Numbered from the stretch's first letter, positions 25,541 through 34,874 are shown. The stretch is DNA of 64,000 bases from Clostridia bacterium (GCA_900756545.1 CAAEKO010000003.1:12838-76837), one strand, 5' to 3'. The notes: generated by a model from the sequence alone, not told the origin. Program-made: numbers and translations.

Positions 25541-26281
25541 ATGGAGCAACGGATATTTGTGGATGAAACCATAGAAGATTTGCAGGCCGGGGGACTCCGG
25601 CTGATTCAGAAAAAGGATGGGTTCCGGTTTGGCACAGACGCGATACTTTTGGCTGATTTTGCTAAAGGGATTGCCGCACAGGAAATTTTAGATTTGTGTA
25701 CGGGAACGGGAATTGTGCCTATGTTACTCTCTCATAAAACCTCTGCGGCGCATATTTTTGGCCTGGAAATCCAAGCTGGTATTTGCAGTATGGCGCAAAG
25801 GTCTGTGGCCTTAAACAATCTCGTGGGCCGTATAGAGATTACGGAGGGTGACCTTAAGGATGCGGCACTCAAATATGGTAAACGGCGTTTTGATATGGTG
25901 ACCTGTAATCCGCCATATATGGAAGCAGGCGCCGGGCTGCAAAATCTTACAGACACAAAGCTGATTGCCAGGCATGAGATTTTGTGTACATTAGAGGATG
26001 TGGTTCAGGTTTCGGCAGATTTGCTGAAGCAGGGAGGGCATCTGGTCATGGTGCACCGTCCCCGGCGGCTGGGAGAGCTTTTTTGGATTATGCGGAATTA
26101 CAGGATTGAACCGAAGCGGTTGCGGCTTGTTTATCCATCGCTGGATAAAGAGCCGGTACTTTGTCTTATAGATGGGACATTTTGCGGCGGCGCGGAGCTT
26201 CGGATTTTGCCGCCGTTGTTTTTAAAAGGTCAAGATGGGTGCGAAAGTGAAGAACTGAAAAAAATTTACGGAAGAGGTTAA
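25541..26281 (+). CDS. tRNA1(Val) (adenine(37)-N6)-methyltransferase-like protein
   Basis: 246 residues, ATG 25541, two bases after the fabZ stop. Class I SAM-dependent methyltransferase with SAM-binding DLCTGTGIVP (51-60) and the amino-methyltransferase motif NPPYM (123-127), as in TrmN6/YfiC. It probably methylates N6 of adenine 37 in tRNA1(Val). Followed by rsmI after five bases, a common pairing in Firmicutes. Confidence 0.88.
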   Translation: MEQRIFVDETIEDLQAGGLRLIQKKDGFRFGTDAILLADFAKGIAAQEILDLCTGTGIVPMLLSHKTSAAHIFGLEIQAGICSMAQRSVALNNLVGRIEITEGDLKDAALKYGKRRFDMVTCNPPYMEAGAGLQNLTDTKLIARHEILCTLEDVVQVSADLLKQGGHLVMVHRPRRLGELFWIMRNYRIEPKRLRLVYPSLDKEPVLCLIDGTFCGGAELRILPPLFLKGQDGCESEELKKIYGRG

Positions 26282-26286
26282 GGCTC

Positions 26287-27120
26287 ATGAGCGGAACATT
26301 ATATCTGTGCGCCACGCCGATTGGAAACTTGGGAGATATATCCCGGCGGGCGCTGGAGGTGCTGGAAACGGCTGATCTGGTGGCGGCAGAGGATACCCGC
26401 CGGACGGTGCAGCTTTTGAACCATTTCGGCATATCCAAGCCCCTAACCAGTTATCACGAGCATAACAAGCGGGAGAAGGGCGAATATATTGTGTCCCTAT
26501 TGGCAGAAGGGAAAAATGTGTGTCTGGTGTCTGACGCAGGAACGCCTGCTATTTCCGACCCCGGGGAGGATTTAGTCCGGCTTTGTATTGCGCAGGGATT
26601 GTGCGTTACCTCTATACCCGGCCCAGTGGCGGCTATAAACGCGTTGATTTTGTCGGGGCTTTCAACCAAACGGTTTTCCTTTGAGGGTTTTTTATCTGTG
26701 AACAAGCGGCATAGAAAGGAACATTTGGAGAGTGTACGGAATGATTTGCATACCCTGATTTTTTATGAGGCGCCTCACAAGCTAAAATATACTCTTGCGG
26801 ACATGTGTGGAGCGTTCGGCCCGGAACGGCGGATCGCTTTAGTTCGGGAGCTGACGAAAATTCATGAGGAAGTGCTTAGGATGACGCTTGCAGAGGCTAT
26901 GACATATTATCAGGACACTGCGCCTCGGGGTGAATATGTAATTATTGTAGAGGGAGTACAGGAAAAGACGGAAGAGGAGCATTGGTGGGATGGCCTGAGT
27001 ATTGCCGAGCATGTAGACAGCTATGTAAAGCGAGGGATATCCAGCAAGGAAGCGGTCAAAGAAGCGGCTAAGGACAGAGGACTTCCCAAACGGGACGTTT
27101 ATCATGAATATCATGCATGA
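26287..27120 (+). CDS. rsmI: 16S rRNA (cytidine(1402)-2'-O)-methyltransferase
   Basis: 277 residues, ATG 26287 with GAAGAGG upstream. Tetrapyrrole-methylase fold with diagnostic RsmI motifs: LYLCATPIGNLGDIS (5-19), AEDTRRT, SYHEHNK, and VSDAGTPAISDPG. It methylates the 2'-O of C1402 in the decoding centre of 16S rRNA using SAM. The C-terminal part has the small RsmI-type domain ending KRDVYHEYHA. Operon partner of the preceding tRNA methyltransferase. Confidence 0.95.
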   Translation: MSGTLYLCATPIGNLGDISRRALEVLETADLVAAEDTRRTVQLLNHFGISKPLTSYHEHNKREKGEYIVSLLAEGKNVCLVSDAGTPAISDPGEDLVRLCIAQGLCVTSIPGPVAAINALILSGLSTKRFSFEGFLSVNKRHRKEHLESVRNDLHTLIFYEAPHKLKYTLADMCGAFGPERRIALVRELTKIHEEVLRMTLAEAMTYYQDTAPRGEYVIIVEGVQEKTEEEHWWDGLSIAEHVDSYVKRGISSKEAVKEAAKDRGLPKRDVYHEYHA

Positions 27121-27135
27121 ACAGGAGGCATAGAT

Positions 27136-27429
27136 ATGAATCAGCAAAAGAAGAAGTACAGGTGGTTAGCGCTGGCAACCGGAATTACAGCCGGAGGTGT
27201 ATATAGCTTGATCCGGGGCAACGGAATTTTTAATAAGCCCCGTTTTGCCGCACAGCACCGGGCCGTAGGACGGTATCTGGACGCGCATTATCCCGGTGCA
27301 GTGTATTCCTCTATCAAAGAAACCGGAGGAGGATGGAGCTGTGTGGTTCGGGATGGGGACAGACAATTTATCCTGTATTTGACCCGGGCAAAAGATAAAG
27401 TTTATATTTTTCATGAGCGCGGAGTGTAA
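27136..27429 (+). CDS. Small protein of unknown function, possibly membrane-anchored
   Basis: 97 residues, ATG 27136 after ACAGGAGG, 15 bases beyond rsmI. A basic N-terminus is followed by a moderately hydrophobic segment (about 9-27), which may be a single membrane anchor. The rest is a small alpha/beta-like domain (RAVGRYLDAHYPG, GGWSCVVRDGDRQFILYLT). No family recognised. Position suggests cotranscription with rsmI. Confidence 0.65.
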   Translation: MNQQKKKYRWLALATGITAGGVYSLIRGNGIFNKPRFAAQHRAVGRYLDAHYPGAVYSSIKETGGGWSCVVRDGDRQFILYLTRAKDKVYIFHERGV

Positions 27430-27506
27430 CATTTTCCTCCTTTTTGCGTATTTTATAGCATAGGCAGTTTAGTTCCTGTGAAATATCAAAAAGGAGGATT
27501 TTTATT

Positions 27507-27659
27507 ATGGGATTATTTGGAGGATGCGGCGGAAACGGTGACGGCGGCTGGATTTGGGTGCTTATCATCATCGTGTTGGTTATCTGTTTCTGCGATGGCG
27601 GCAACGGCGTGTTCGGCGGCAATAATAATTGCTGCTGCGACGATAACTGCTGCTGCTAA
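27507..27659 (+). CDS. 50-residue Gly/Cys-rich single-pass membrane peptide
   Basis: ATG 27507 with an excellent AAGGAGG site at 27491-27497. The product has a Gly-rich head (MGLFGGCGGNGDGGW), one membrane helix (IWVLIIIVLVICF) and a tail with NNNCCCDDNCCC. The overall plan (Gly head, short helix) resembles YjcZ-type small sporulation proteins of Firmicutes, but the poly-Cys tail is unusual. A perfect palindromic terminator begins two bases after the stop, which supports a real transcript. The overlapping frame starting at 27478 has no such features. Confidence 0.7.
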   Translation: MGLFGGCGGNGDGGWIWVLIIIVLVICFCDGGNGVFGGNNNCCCDDNCCC

Positions 27660-27660
27660 T

Positions 27661-27698
27661 AAAAAACAACCTCCGGCATATGCCGGAGGTTGTTTTTT
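27661..27698. terminator. Bidirectional terminator, perfect 38-bp palindrome
   Basis: AAAAAACAACCTCCGGCAT followed by its exact reverse complement; A-run and T-run at the two ends. It serves the small Cys-rich gene on the + strand and the convergent stalk-domain gene on the - strand, whose stop codon lies within its last bases. Confidence 0.9.
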
Positions 27699-30183
27699 AT
27701 CTGCTGATAATCCGCACAATTTTGTTTACCGCGTCCCACTGCACATCATACCCCAGCTTTTCACTTAAAAAGCGGAGCGGGACAAGAGTGCGGTCGCTGT
27801 ATTGAATCGCGGGAGCGTCAAGTCTATATTCCCGGTCATCTACCCAGGCCGTGCTTTCCCCGATGGTGAATACAATTGTCCGGAGGCCATTGGAAGCGGT
27901 AGCCGTACGGTTTTCTTCATTCCAACTTACATGCATCCCCAGCTTTTCAAAAATAAACCGGATGGGAACAAGAGTGCGATCGTTTTCGATTATAGGCGGC
28001 TGATCAAAAGCCAAGACAGCATTATCCAGCCGGACGGTGATTTGTTGCGCCGGTTTTTCGATAATCAATATTTTTTCAGCGTTTATAATCAGTTCATTCC
28101 CTTCCCGTTGTACAGACTGAATGGAAACCCCGGTATCATACTCCTTCCAGTATACTCCGTCAAAGGAAATATTGATTTTTTCACCGGCAACATAGTAGTA
28201 CAAATCGCCAATTGTCTCAATATACAGGGGTGGTGTTTGCTGATAGTCCACCCGGAAGAAGTTATTGGCGTTCAGGGTCAGGTACTCTGTTCCTTCTGCA
28301 ATGACTGCCGCGTAAGCGCTTCCATTGTCTTTAGGAAGCTGTTTTTCCCCGTATGGCTGCCAATCTCTAACGTTAGCAGAGCGGTAGCTTTTCCCGCTGG
28401 CTGTACGGACATAATACATGCCCTTTGCATAGCTGGCTTCTATCGGCTGTTCCGGAAAAAGCTGCGTATGAACCAAATTGAAATCTTCATCCAAAAAGTA
28501 AATGCCACTGGCCAGGTCCCGGTAGATATAGTAATAATTGGGGAATCCATCCCACGGACTCCACCGGGCCATGTACCCGGTTTTTGTTTTTGTAATGACG
28601 TAGTTGTGCGCGTTGCCTGCGAATGCGTCTCGAGTTTTTTGATCAGAGCGGGTCAACAGCTCGTCGATATCACTGATTATCACGTTTTCCGGTACCAGCA
28701 GGCGTTTGTCTGTTTTGAATTGCAGATCATATCCCTTATCTGCAATATACATAGAATTCCGCAGACCGCCGAACTGATTCACAGGGAGGAGTACAGTGAT
28801 CACAAACTCTGTAATAGTCTGCGGCGGAAGCTCAACACAGGCCACGGTTTCCATCGTCAGTTTATCTGTCTGCCCCCGGGAAATTATCGGCTGTAATAAG
28901 TTTCCGTCCTTATCCTCTACCATGACGATAGTATTGGAGGAGGTGGTCATATTATATTTTAAGTATCGGGTGTAGCTTCCCGCGTTTTCAATAGACATAT
29001 GGTATTTGGTTTCCACGCCGTAATTACCAATGCTGCAGCAATAGCCGAAATTTGCAAGCTCGGTAGAAAGAGAGTAGTTGGGAATGTAATCCTCGGGCTG
29101 ATAGCCGGTGACAATACCATCATAGCCTATGGTGTCGCTGTGAAAGGCGTCAAATTTATAAACATTATCCCTCTCTTCGTTCGGTACATTTTCTCCGTAA
29201 TAATTCAGTTTGGAATCGTCGCGGTAATGGTAGGACAGCAAATCAGATTCTACCGCTACCCGGCGGAACAGGGCGTCATCCTGGGGGTTTAAGTGTGTAC
29301 ACCATTCTGTGGCTTTATAGCCGCCGGGCATATACTGATTGTAAACCATGACTGGCAGATGCGTGCCCTCTTCGTGGGAATCGTCGATTTTATAAGACAA
29401 GGAGGCGTCTACAATCGGTAGGCTGTCTACAATGCCTTTATGCATCCTGTCCCGTACATAGCCGCCGAAAGCAGGTTTTTTCGCAACATGGCTCCGATCC
29501 CTGAGCTTACCATTTGCAGAACGCAGGGCCGCGATATTAATGTCCATTTTGCCGGACAGGATCTCGGCTTCTGCCGCCATATGCATAGTTTTGCGGAAAG
29601 CGACAGGTTTATAGTTGTCAATAAATTCACTGAGCCATACGGTTTCGCCTTTTCGTACTTGGCGTGTCACAGGGGTTTGTTCTTTTGTCTGGTAGATAAT
29701 GTCGCTGTTCAGCTCACGTATATCGTGGCCCAGCATTTCAGCACAAGCGTTAAGACTTCCGTAGTTGTCTTCAATGGGCGTAATAGCGCCGTCCTGATAA
29801 TACCGCCTGATCTGCGGTGTTTCAAAAGCGGTCTTGCGGATAACCAGCGCAGTATCCTCCTTTGCGATGAAAGCCACGTCTACCTCGATATCAAAGCCTT
29901 TGTCTAACAGCTTATAGTTTTCCATGGGTCCGGTGTGGTTGATATGCGACACATAAATGCTATACACATCCGGCCCTAAATCCGCATTATTCATCAAATA
30001 CTTGGGATTTTCACAAGTTATGTCCGCAAGCCATTCGCTGGTGATAGCTTCGGGGTTATTGCAGTAGATAAATTTTCCGCCGGAACGGGGGGTAAAAATA
30101 ATATCCTGCGGTTCAAGCGCCGCAGCGCCTGCCGCTGAAGCACAGAAAACAAACAGAAAAATAAACAGTAAGCAACGTTTCAT
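27697..30183 (-). CDS. Secreted protein with copper amine oxidase-like stalk domains
   Basis: 828 residues, ATG at 30183 preceded by AAGGGAGAG. Signal peptide at 1-22 (LLFIFLFVFCASAAGAAA). Residues 30-700 are a long unrecognised beta-rich extracellular part. Residues about 715-828 carry two copies of the copper amine oxidase N-terminal-like (stalk) repeat: NDRTLVPIRFIFEKLGMHVSW and SDRTLVPLRFLSEKLGYDVQW with the following strand. This domain is common in surface proteins of Clostridia and is not itself an oxidase. The role of the large N-terminal part is unknown. Convergent with the rsmI operon. Confidence 0.82.
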   Translation of the reverse strand: MKRCLLFIFLFVFCASAAGAAALEPQDIIFTPRSGGKFIYCNNPEAITSEWLADITCENPKYLMNNADLGPDVYSIYVSHINHTGPMENYKLLDKGFDIEVDVAFIAKEDTALVIRKTAFETPQIRRYYQDGAITPIEDNYGSLNACAEMLGHDIRELNSDIIYQTKEQTPVTRQVRKGETVWLSEFIDNYKPVAFRKTMHMAAEAEILSGKMDINIAALRSANGKLRDRSHVAKKPAFGGYVRDRMHKGIVDSLPIVDASLSYKIDDSHEEGTHLPVMVYNQYMPGGYKATEWCTHLNPQDDALFRRVAVESDLLSYHYRDDSKLNYYGENVPNEERDNVYKFDAFHSDTIGYDGIVTGYQPEDYIPNYSLSTELANFGYCCSIGNYGVETKYHMSIENAGSYTRYLKYNMTTSSNTIVMVEDKDGNLLQPIISRGQTDKLTMETVACVELPPQTITEFVITVLLPVNQFGGLRNSMYIADKGYDLQFKTDKRLLVPENVIISDIDELLTRSDQKTRDAFAGNAHNYVITKTKTGYMARWSPWDGFPNYYYIYRDLASGIYFLDEDFNLVHTQLFPEQPIEASYAKGMYYVRTASGKSYRSANVRDWQPYGEKQLPKDNGSAYAAVIAEGTEYLTLNANNFFRVDYQQTPPLYIETIGDLYYYVAGEKINISFDGVYWKEYDTGVSIQSVQREGNELIINAEKILIIEKPAQQITVRLDNAVLAFDQPPIIENDRTLVPIRFIFEKLGMHVSWNEENRTATASNGLRTIVFTIGESTAWVDDREYRLDAPAIQYSDRTLVPLRFLSEKLGYDVQWDAVNKIVRIISR

Positions 30184-30314
30184 ATGTACTCTCCCTTATC
30201 ACTCTATTTAAGCCGGAATCTGGTCCGGAATTGTTCCTTTTTACAGATAGTATATCATATATAAAATGAAAATACCAGCTTATATTAAAAAGATATTACA
30301 TTCTAATTTTTGTA

Positions 30315-30343
30315 TTGACTTTTAACTGAATTTGGCTTATACT
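30315..30343 (+). promoter_or_regulatory. Promoter of the ABC exporter gene
   Basis: TTGACT (30315-30320), 17 bp, TATACT (30338-30343), 41 bases before the ATG. Confidence 0.7.
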
Positions 30344-30384
30344 GTCGGCAGTTAATAAAATACCGCTAAAAAGAGGGTCATATT

Positions 30385-32169
30385 ATGAAAAATACACAGC
30401 GGAACGGTTTTTGGAAGTATATGTATGAGTACATAAAGGACTATCGGAGGAACATTGCCGTGGCAATGGTTTTCGCGGTGATTGTAGGCGCGTGTGTGGC
30501 GATCCAGCCGCTGATTATCAAGTATATTGTGGATAGCGGCATTACCAACGAGGCGTTGGATAATCAGCAGAAGCTTCAGACTGTGGGCTTGCTTTGCATG
30601 GTCTATCTGCTGCTTTCCCTGGGCAGGGTTTCAGCATGGGGAATCGGCCTGAAATTTATGCTGGTAGCGTTGGAGGGATCGCTTTTCAATCTGCGCTCTA
30701 AATTCTTCTCCCATGTACAGAGTATGTGCATGCGGTTTTATGACAAGACCTCGGCTGGGGAAATTTATAATTGTATCATGGGTTCGCCCATATCCAACAT
30801 AAAAATTTATATGAACCAGATTATTATTGGGGTGCCATATCAACTGGTTTCGTTTGTGATATCGGTATCGGCGCTCTTGTATTATGACTGGCTTCTGACG
30901 CTGATCTTAGTACTTACGGCACTATGTATGGCGACTCTGAATTATTTCGCCAAACGGAAGATCAAAAGCGCGTCTTCAGAATACATCAAGGCGGAAACCG
31001 ATACAAGCCGTTACTTGACAGATTCTCTCCATGGAATGGATGCAGTGAAGATTTATTCTGTGGAAGACGACATGATGCATAAGTTCCAGTATTATACCAC
31101 CCACATGTACGAAAAAGCGGTCAAGGTATCATTTTTACAGAGCATTGAGGGTATGAAACCGGAATTTGTACAGTACATGGGTACAGCTGTGGTATATATT
31201 GTCGGCGCGGTTTCCTGCATTTATCGGGGCGTATCTATTGGCGTCCTGTACGCATTTTTAACCAGTATGGGCAACATTCTGTCAATTTTAAATTCCCTGC
31301 TTCTGATCGGCCGCCAGAAAAGCTCTGCCGAAGCGGGGTTATATAGAATTCTGGATATTTTGGAAACGTCTACATCCACTCCGGAAATTGAAGATGAGGA
31401 GAAACGGCGCAGCGTGGAAGTAGAGATTGAAAGTGCCAAAGCAAAGGGGAAGCCCTGTATTGCTTTTGAAAATGTGGATTTCAGTTATGACGATAAGCCG
31501 ATCTTCGAGAATTTCAGCTGTGCAGTGCAATATGGAGAAAGCGTTGCGTTAGTCGGCGGCAGCGGCAGCGGGAAAAGTACGTTTACCAAGCTTGCCATGC
31601 GGTTGTATGATCCCAGCGGCGGCTGTGTACGTGTACATGGACGGGATGTCCGGCAGTATGGTATCCATGATCTGCGGATTTCCTTTGGGGTTGTACCCCA
31701 GAATCCGTTTATTTTTCAGGGGTCTGTTTGGGATAATGTACGGATTGCCCGGCCAAATGCATCTAATAAAGATATCATTAATGCTATGGAGATTGCCCAT
31801 GTCCATGAATTTGTCAACGATCTGCCCCACGGCTGGAATACTATGATCGGGGAAGGAGCGTTAAGCTTATCCGGAGGGCAGAAACAGCGAATCGCTATTG
31901 CACGGGCTGTTTTGGGTGATCCAGATATCTTGATTTTTGACGAGGCTACCTCTGCGCTGGATAATATTTCGGAGCGGCACATTCAAGAGGCTATGGAAAC
32001 GCTGATGAAAACCCATACCGTTATTATCGTGGCCCACCGGCTCTCAACAATCCGAAATGTGGACCGGATCATGGTCTTTAAGGACGGTTTGGTCGTCGAG
32101 GAAGGATCTTATGACGCACTGATTAAGATGGACGGTGCATTTGCCGAGTTACTGACCTTTAAGGAATAA
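30385..32169 (+). CDS. ABC exporter half-transporter (permease fused to ATPase)
   Basis: 594 residues, ATG 30385 after AAGAGGG. The N-terminal half has about six membrane helices (type I exporter fold). The C-terminal half is a complete nucleotide-binding domain: Walker A GGSGSGKST (about 390-398), Q-loop in VVPQNPF, signature LSGGQ, Walker B ILIFDEA, and the switch His in VAHRLS. It works as a homodimer or with another half-transporter exporting lipids, peptides or drugs. No partner half-transporter is adjacent. Substrate unknown. Confidence 0.92.
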   Translation: MKNTQRNGFWKYMYEYIKDYRRNIAVAMVFAVIVGACVAIQPLIIKYIVDSGITNEALDNQQKLQTVGLLCMVYLLLSLGRVSAWGIGLKFMLVALEGSLFNLRSKFFSHVQSMCMRFYDKTSAGEIYNCIMGSPISNIKIYMNQIIIGVPYQLVSFVISVSALLYYDWLLTLILVLTALCMATLNYFAKRKIKSASSEYIKAETDTSRYLTDSLHGMDAVKIYSVEDDMMHKFQYYTTHMYEKAVKVSFLQSIEGMKPEFVQYMGTAVVYIVGAVSCIYRGVSIGVLYAFLTSMGNILSILNSLLLIGRQKSSAEAGLYRILDILETSTSTPEIEDEEKRRSVEVEIESAKAKGKPCIAFENVDFSYDDKPIFENFSCAVQYGESVALVGGSGSGKSTFTKLAMRLYDPSGGCVRVHGRDVRQYGIHDLRISFGVVPQNPFIFQGSVWDNVRIARPNASNKDIINAMEIAHVHEFVNDLPHGWNTMIGEGALSLSGGQKQRIAIARAVLGDPDILIFDEATSALDNISERHIQEAMETLMKTHTVIIVAHRLSTIRNVDRIMVFKDGLVVEEGSYDALIKMDGAFAELLTFKE

Positions 32170-32218
32170 AAAAGCACATTTGGCCTTTGACGGTCATACA
32201 CTGTTAAGGGGTGGTTAT

Positions 32219-32395
32219 GTGTCCGATTTGGAATATACCACATTTTTAAATACTTTTTCAGTGGCAGTGGCTAACCAGCTTTCAGAGGATGCTCTGGTGA
32301 TTGCGGCGGCGGCTCTGACGCAGGTGGCGGATACGCTGGCCACCATTGCGGCAGTGCGTAGTGTCGGGAAGACGAGTACGGAAAATTCCAATTAA
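32219..32395 (+). CDS. 58-residue small protein, DUF6774-like
   Basis: The GTG at 32219 is chosen because AAGGGGTGG lies just upstream; the frame extends farther but without a site. The product (SDLEYTTFLNTFSVAVANQL...ALTQVADTLATIAAVR) is a helical protein like the small DUF6774 group of Firmicutes, as I recall it. Function unknown. It follows the ABC exporter and precedes a strong terminator, so it is probably cotranscribed. Confidence 0.55.
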   Translation: MSDLEYTTFLNTFSVAVANQLSEDALVIAAAALTQVADTLATIAAVRSVGKTSTENSN

Positions 32396-32423
32396 AAAAA
32401 TCCCGGAACTCCCGGGATTTTTT
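32395..32423 (+). terminator. Terminator after the ABC exporter unit
   Basis: AAAAAATCCCGG-AACTC-CCGGGATTTTTT; strong stem with A- and T-runs, starting at the stop codon of the small gene. Confidence 0.88.
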
Positions 32424-32667
32424 GTATAAAGAAAACCGCAAAGTGGTCTGGCCAGCCGCAAAGGAACAAAAAATAAGCCAACCGTTTTAGCGGCAGCTTG
32501 AAACCGCTTGCAGCTGGCAGATTATTCGAAGGGCTTTCAGCCCTGCCAGTGTAATAGGGTCTTATAGGTCTGAGAAAAATATCGGCTTAGCCGGTGGTTA
32601 TGATTTATAAAATCCAGCGGGTTATGTGTAGTTTTTGTTACAATATGCTGTTTTTTATTAAAACTGC

Positions 32668-32696
32668 TTGCATTTTTATTCATAAAGTTGTATAAT
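32668..32696 (+). promoter_or_regulatory. Promoter of the arginine operon overlapped by a likely ArgR box
   Basis: TTGCAT (32668-32673), 17 bp, TATAAT (32691-32696). The segment TTGCATTTTTATTCAT (32668-32683) matches the ARG-box core TGAAT-WWWW-ATTCA with one mismatch, and covers the -35 box and part of the spacer. ArgR bound with arginine would block polymerase, which fits the operon that follows. The 245 bases between the preceding terminator and this promoter hold nothing recognisable. Confidence 0.68.
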
Positions 32697-32726
32697 TTGA
32701 AAATACATTGGAAGGATGTGCTGGTT

Positions 32727-33920
32727 ATGTTAGCAGATATTATTGAATTAGACAAAAAGTATTATATGAATACCTTCGGCCAACGCCTGCCGATCATGTT
32801 TGAAAAAGGTGAGGGCATATTACTTACTGCTTCGGACGGGAAGGTGTACCGTGATTTTCTGGGGGGTATTGCAGTGACCGCGCTGGGGCATAATCATCCG
32901 GAATTTACAGCTCGGATGAAGGCGCAGATCGACAAGGTCCTGCATACGTCCAATTATTATTACATAGAATCTCAGGCCAGGCTGGCGCAAAAGCTGGTGG
33001 AGAACTCAGCCGCGGATAAGGTATTTTTCGCCAATAGCGGCGCGGAAGCAAACGAGGCCGCGTTTAAGCTGGCTAAAATCTATTTCTACAAGCAGGGCAG
33101 AGATAAATACGAGATTATTTCCCTGCAAAAGTCATTCCATGGCCGGACGCTGGCTACGGTAGCCGCCACCGGACAGGAAAAATACCAAAAGCCCTATAGG
33201 CCTTTGACGCCGGGCTTCATCCAGGTAGAGCCCAATGATATGGCGGCTGTCCAGGCGGCTGTGACAGACAAGACCGCGGCGGTTATTGTTGAACCTGTGC
33301 AGGGGGAGAGCGGCGTACATCCCATGGATGCGGAATACCTTCGGTCGCTGCGCCGGTTCTGTGACGAACAGGAGATATTATTGATTTTTGACGAGGTGCA
33401 GACCGGGATGGGTAGAACTGGCTATATGTTTGCCCATCAGATGTATGGTATAGCCCCGGATATTTTTACCTCTGCCAAGGCTCTGGGCAATGGCGTGCCA
33501 ATTGGCGCAGTATGCGCTAAAGATTTTGTAGCCGCGGCCTTTGCCCCCGGCGATCATGGTTCTACCTTCGGTGGAAATCCTTTGGCTACAACGGCAGGGC
33601 TGGCAGTGTTTGAGATTATGGAAAAGGAAAATATTTTGGAAAACGTCCGAGATGTAGCGCCGTATTTTATGCAGAAATTATGCATAATTAAGCATAAATA
33701 TGCGGATAAGATCGTAGACCTGCGCAATGCCGGGCTTTTGATCGGGATAGAATTTACGCCGGAGGCGGCAAAACCAGTATATGACGGATTATTTCAGGCA
33801 GGCGTGCTGACCAGTCTTTGCGGCGGGACGACTCTGCGCCTCGCGCCGCCGCTGATTTTAAAAAAAGAAGATATTGACGGTTTTATAGATACGCTCGGCG
33901 CGGTATTATCCGCATTATAG
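32727..33920 (+). CDS. argD: Acetylornithine aminotransferase
   Basis: 397 residues from ATG 32727 (GGAAGGA ten bases upstream; the GTG at 32718 is too close to the site). Class III PLP aminotransferase: SGAEANEAAFKLAK, FHGRTLATVAATGQ, IFDEVQTGMGRTG, and the PLP lysine Lys251 in TSAKALGNG. It converts N-acetylglutamate semialdehyde to N-acetylornithine. First gene of the arginine operon. Confidence 0.95.
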   Translation: MLADIIELDKKYYMNTFGQRLPIMFEKGEGILLTASDGKVYRDFLGGIAVTALGHNHPEFTARMKAQIDKVLHTSNYYYIESQARLAQKLVENSAADKVFFANSGAEANEAAFKLAKIYFYKQGRDKYEIISLQKSFHGRTLATVAATGQEKYQKPYRPLTPGFIQVEPNDMAAVQAAVTDKTAAVIVEPVQGESGVHPMDAEYLRSLRRFCDEQEILLIFDEVQTGMGRTGYMFAHQMYGIAPDIFTSAKALGNGVPIGAVCAKDFVAAAFAPGDHGSTFGGNPLATTAGLAVFEIMEKENILENVRDVAPYFMQKLCIIKHKYADKIVDLRNAGLLIGIEFTPEAAKPVYDGLFQAGVLTSLCGGTTLRLAPPLILKKEDIDGFIDTLGAVLSAL

Positions 33921-33933
33921 GAAGGAGAAAGTT

Positions 33934-34860
33934 ATGAAGAAGATGACGGATTTTATTAGCTTGCACGACCTGACGACGGAGCAGATTTCCGGTTTGCTGG
34001 AGCTGGCTTTGAAATTAAAAAAAGAACAAAAGGCAGGGATCCCGCACCCGGTTCTAGCGGGAAAGACATTGGCAATGATTTTCACGAAATCCTCAACTCG
34101 GACAAGGGTATCCTTTGAGGTGGGCATGACTCAGTTGGGCGGCTATCCTCTGTTTTTGTCCTCTAATGATATCCAGCTTGGCCGGGGAGAAACTATTTAT
34201 GATACGGCGAAGGTTTTGGAACGGTATGTGGACGGAATCATGATCCGCACGTATTCACATCAGGATGTGCTGGATCTGGCGGAGCACGCAGATATCCCGG
34301 TTATTAACGCTCTGACTGATCTTTTGCATCCCTGCCAGGTTCTGGCGGATTTGCAGACGGTTTATGAGAAAAAGGGGAAGCTTGAGGGCTTGAAATTTGC
34401 GTACATCGGCGATGGAAACAACATGGCAAATTCCATTATGTACGGCTGTGCGAAAATGGGGCTGAACTGCGCGATAGCCGCTCCCGAGGGCTTTATGCCA
34501 GATGATGAGGTGACGCAGAATGCAAAAGAGGACTGCAAAAAAAGCGGTGCAAACCTTTTGCTCACCCATGATCCTGTAGAAGCTATTCAAGACGCAGACG
34601 TAGTATACACAGATACTTGGGTAAGCATGGGCATGGAGGCGGAAAAGGCGGAACGGGTGAAGCTGTTCCAGCCTTATCAGGTCAACAGAACACTGTTCGG
34701 CCAAGCCAAGGATGACGCAATATTTATGCACTGTCTGCCAGCTTACCGGGGATTTGAGGTGACGGAGGATGTGATCGACGGCAAGAATTCCGTGATATTT
34801 GACGAGGCGGAAAACAGGCTTCATGCCCAGAAAGCTGTCATGGCAGCGCTGATGGGCTAA
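33934..34860 (+). CDS. argF: Ornithine carbamoyltransferase
   Basis: 308 residues, ATG 33934 after GAAGGAGAA. Carbamoyl-phosphate motif KSSTRTR at 52-58, DLLHPCQVLADLQT in the middle, and the ornithine-binding HCLPAYRG at 266-273, where the family has HCLP. It makes citrulline from ornithine and carbamoyl phosphate. Thirteen bases after argD. Confidence 0.96.
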   Translation: MKKMTDFISLHDLTTEQISGLLELALKLKKEQKAGIPHPVLAGKTLAMIFTKSSTRTRVSFEVGMTQLGGYPLFLSSNDIQLGRGETIYDTAKVLERYVDGIMIRTYSHQDVLDLAEHADIPVINALTDLLHPCQVLADLQTVYEKKGKLEGLKFAYIGDGNNMANSIMYGCAKMGLNCAIAAPEGFMPDDEVTQNAKEDCKKSGANLLLTHDPVEAIQDADVVYTDTWVSMGMEAEKAERVKLFQPYQVNRTLFGQAKDDAIFMHCLPAYRGFEVTEDVIDGKNSVIFDEAENRLHAQKAVMAALMG

Positions 34861-34874
34861 GGGGGAACGGTGTG

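Noticed and set aside
24030..27120. Idea that mreB, fabZ, trmN6 and rsmI form a special system
   Set aside because: All four are ordinary housekeeping genes with full motifs; close spacing alone does not imply a shared novel function.
27478..27768. 96-codon + strand frame
   Set aside because: It overlaps the small Gly/Cys-rich gene in another frame, runs through its terminator palindrome and lacks protein-like composition.
27802..28896. Long 364-codon + strand frame
   Set aside because: It lies antisense inside the stalk-domain gene, which has a signal peptide, recognisable repeats and a ribosome binding site; the antisense frame has none.
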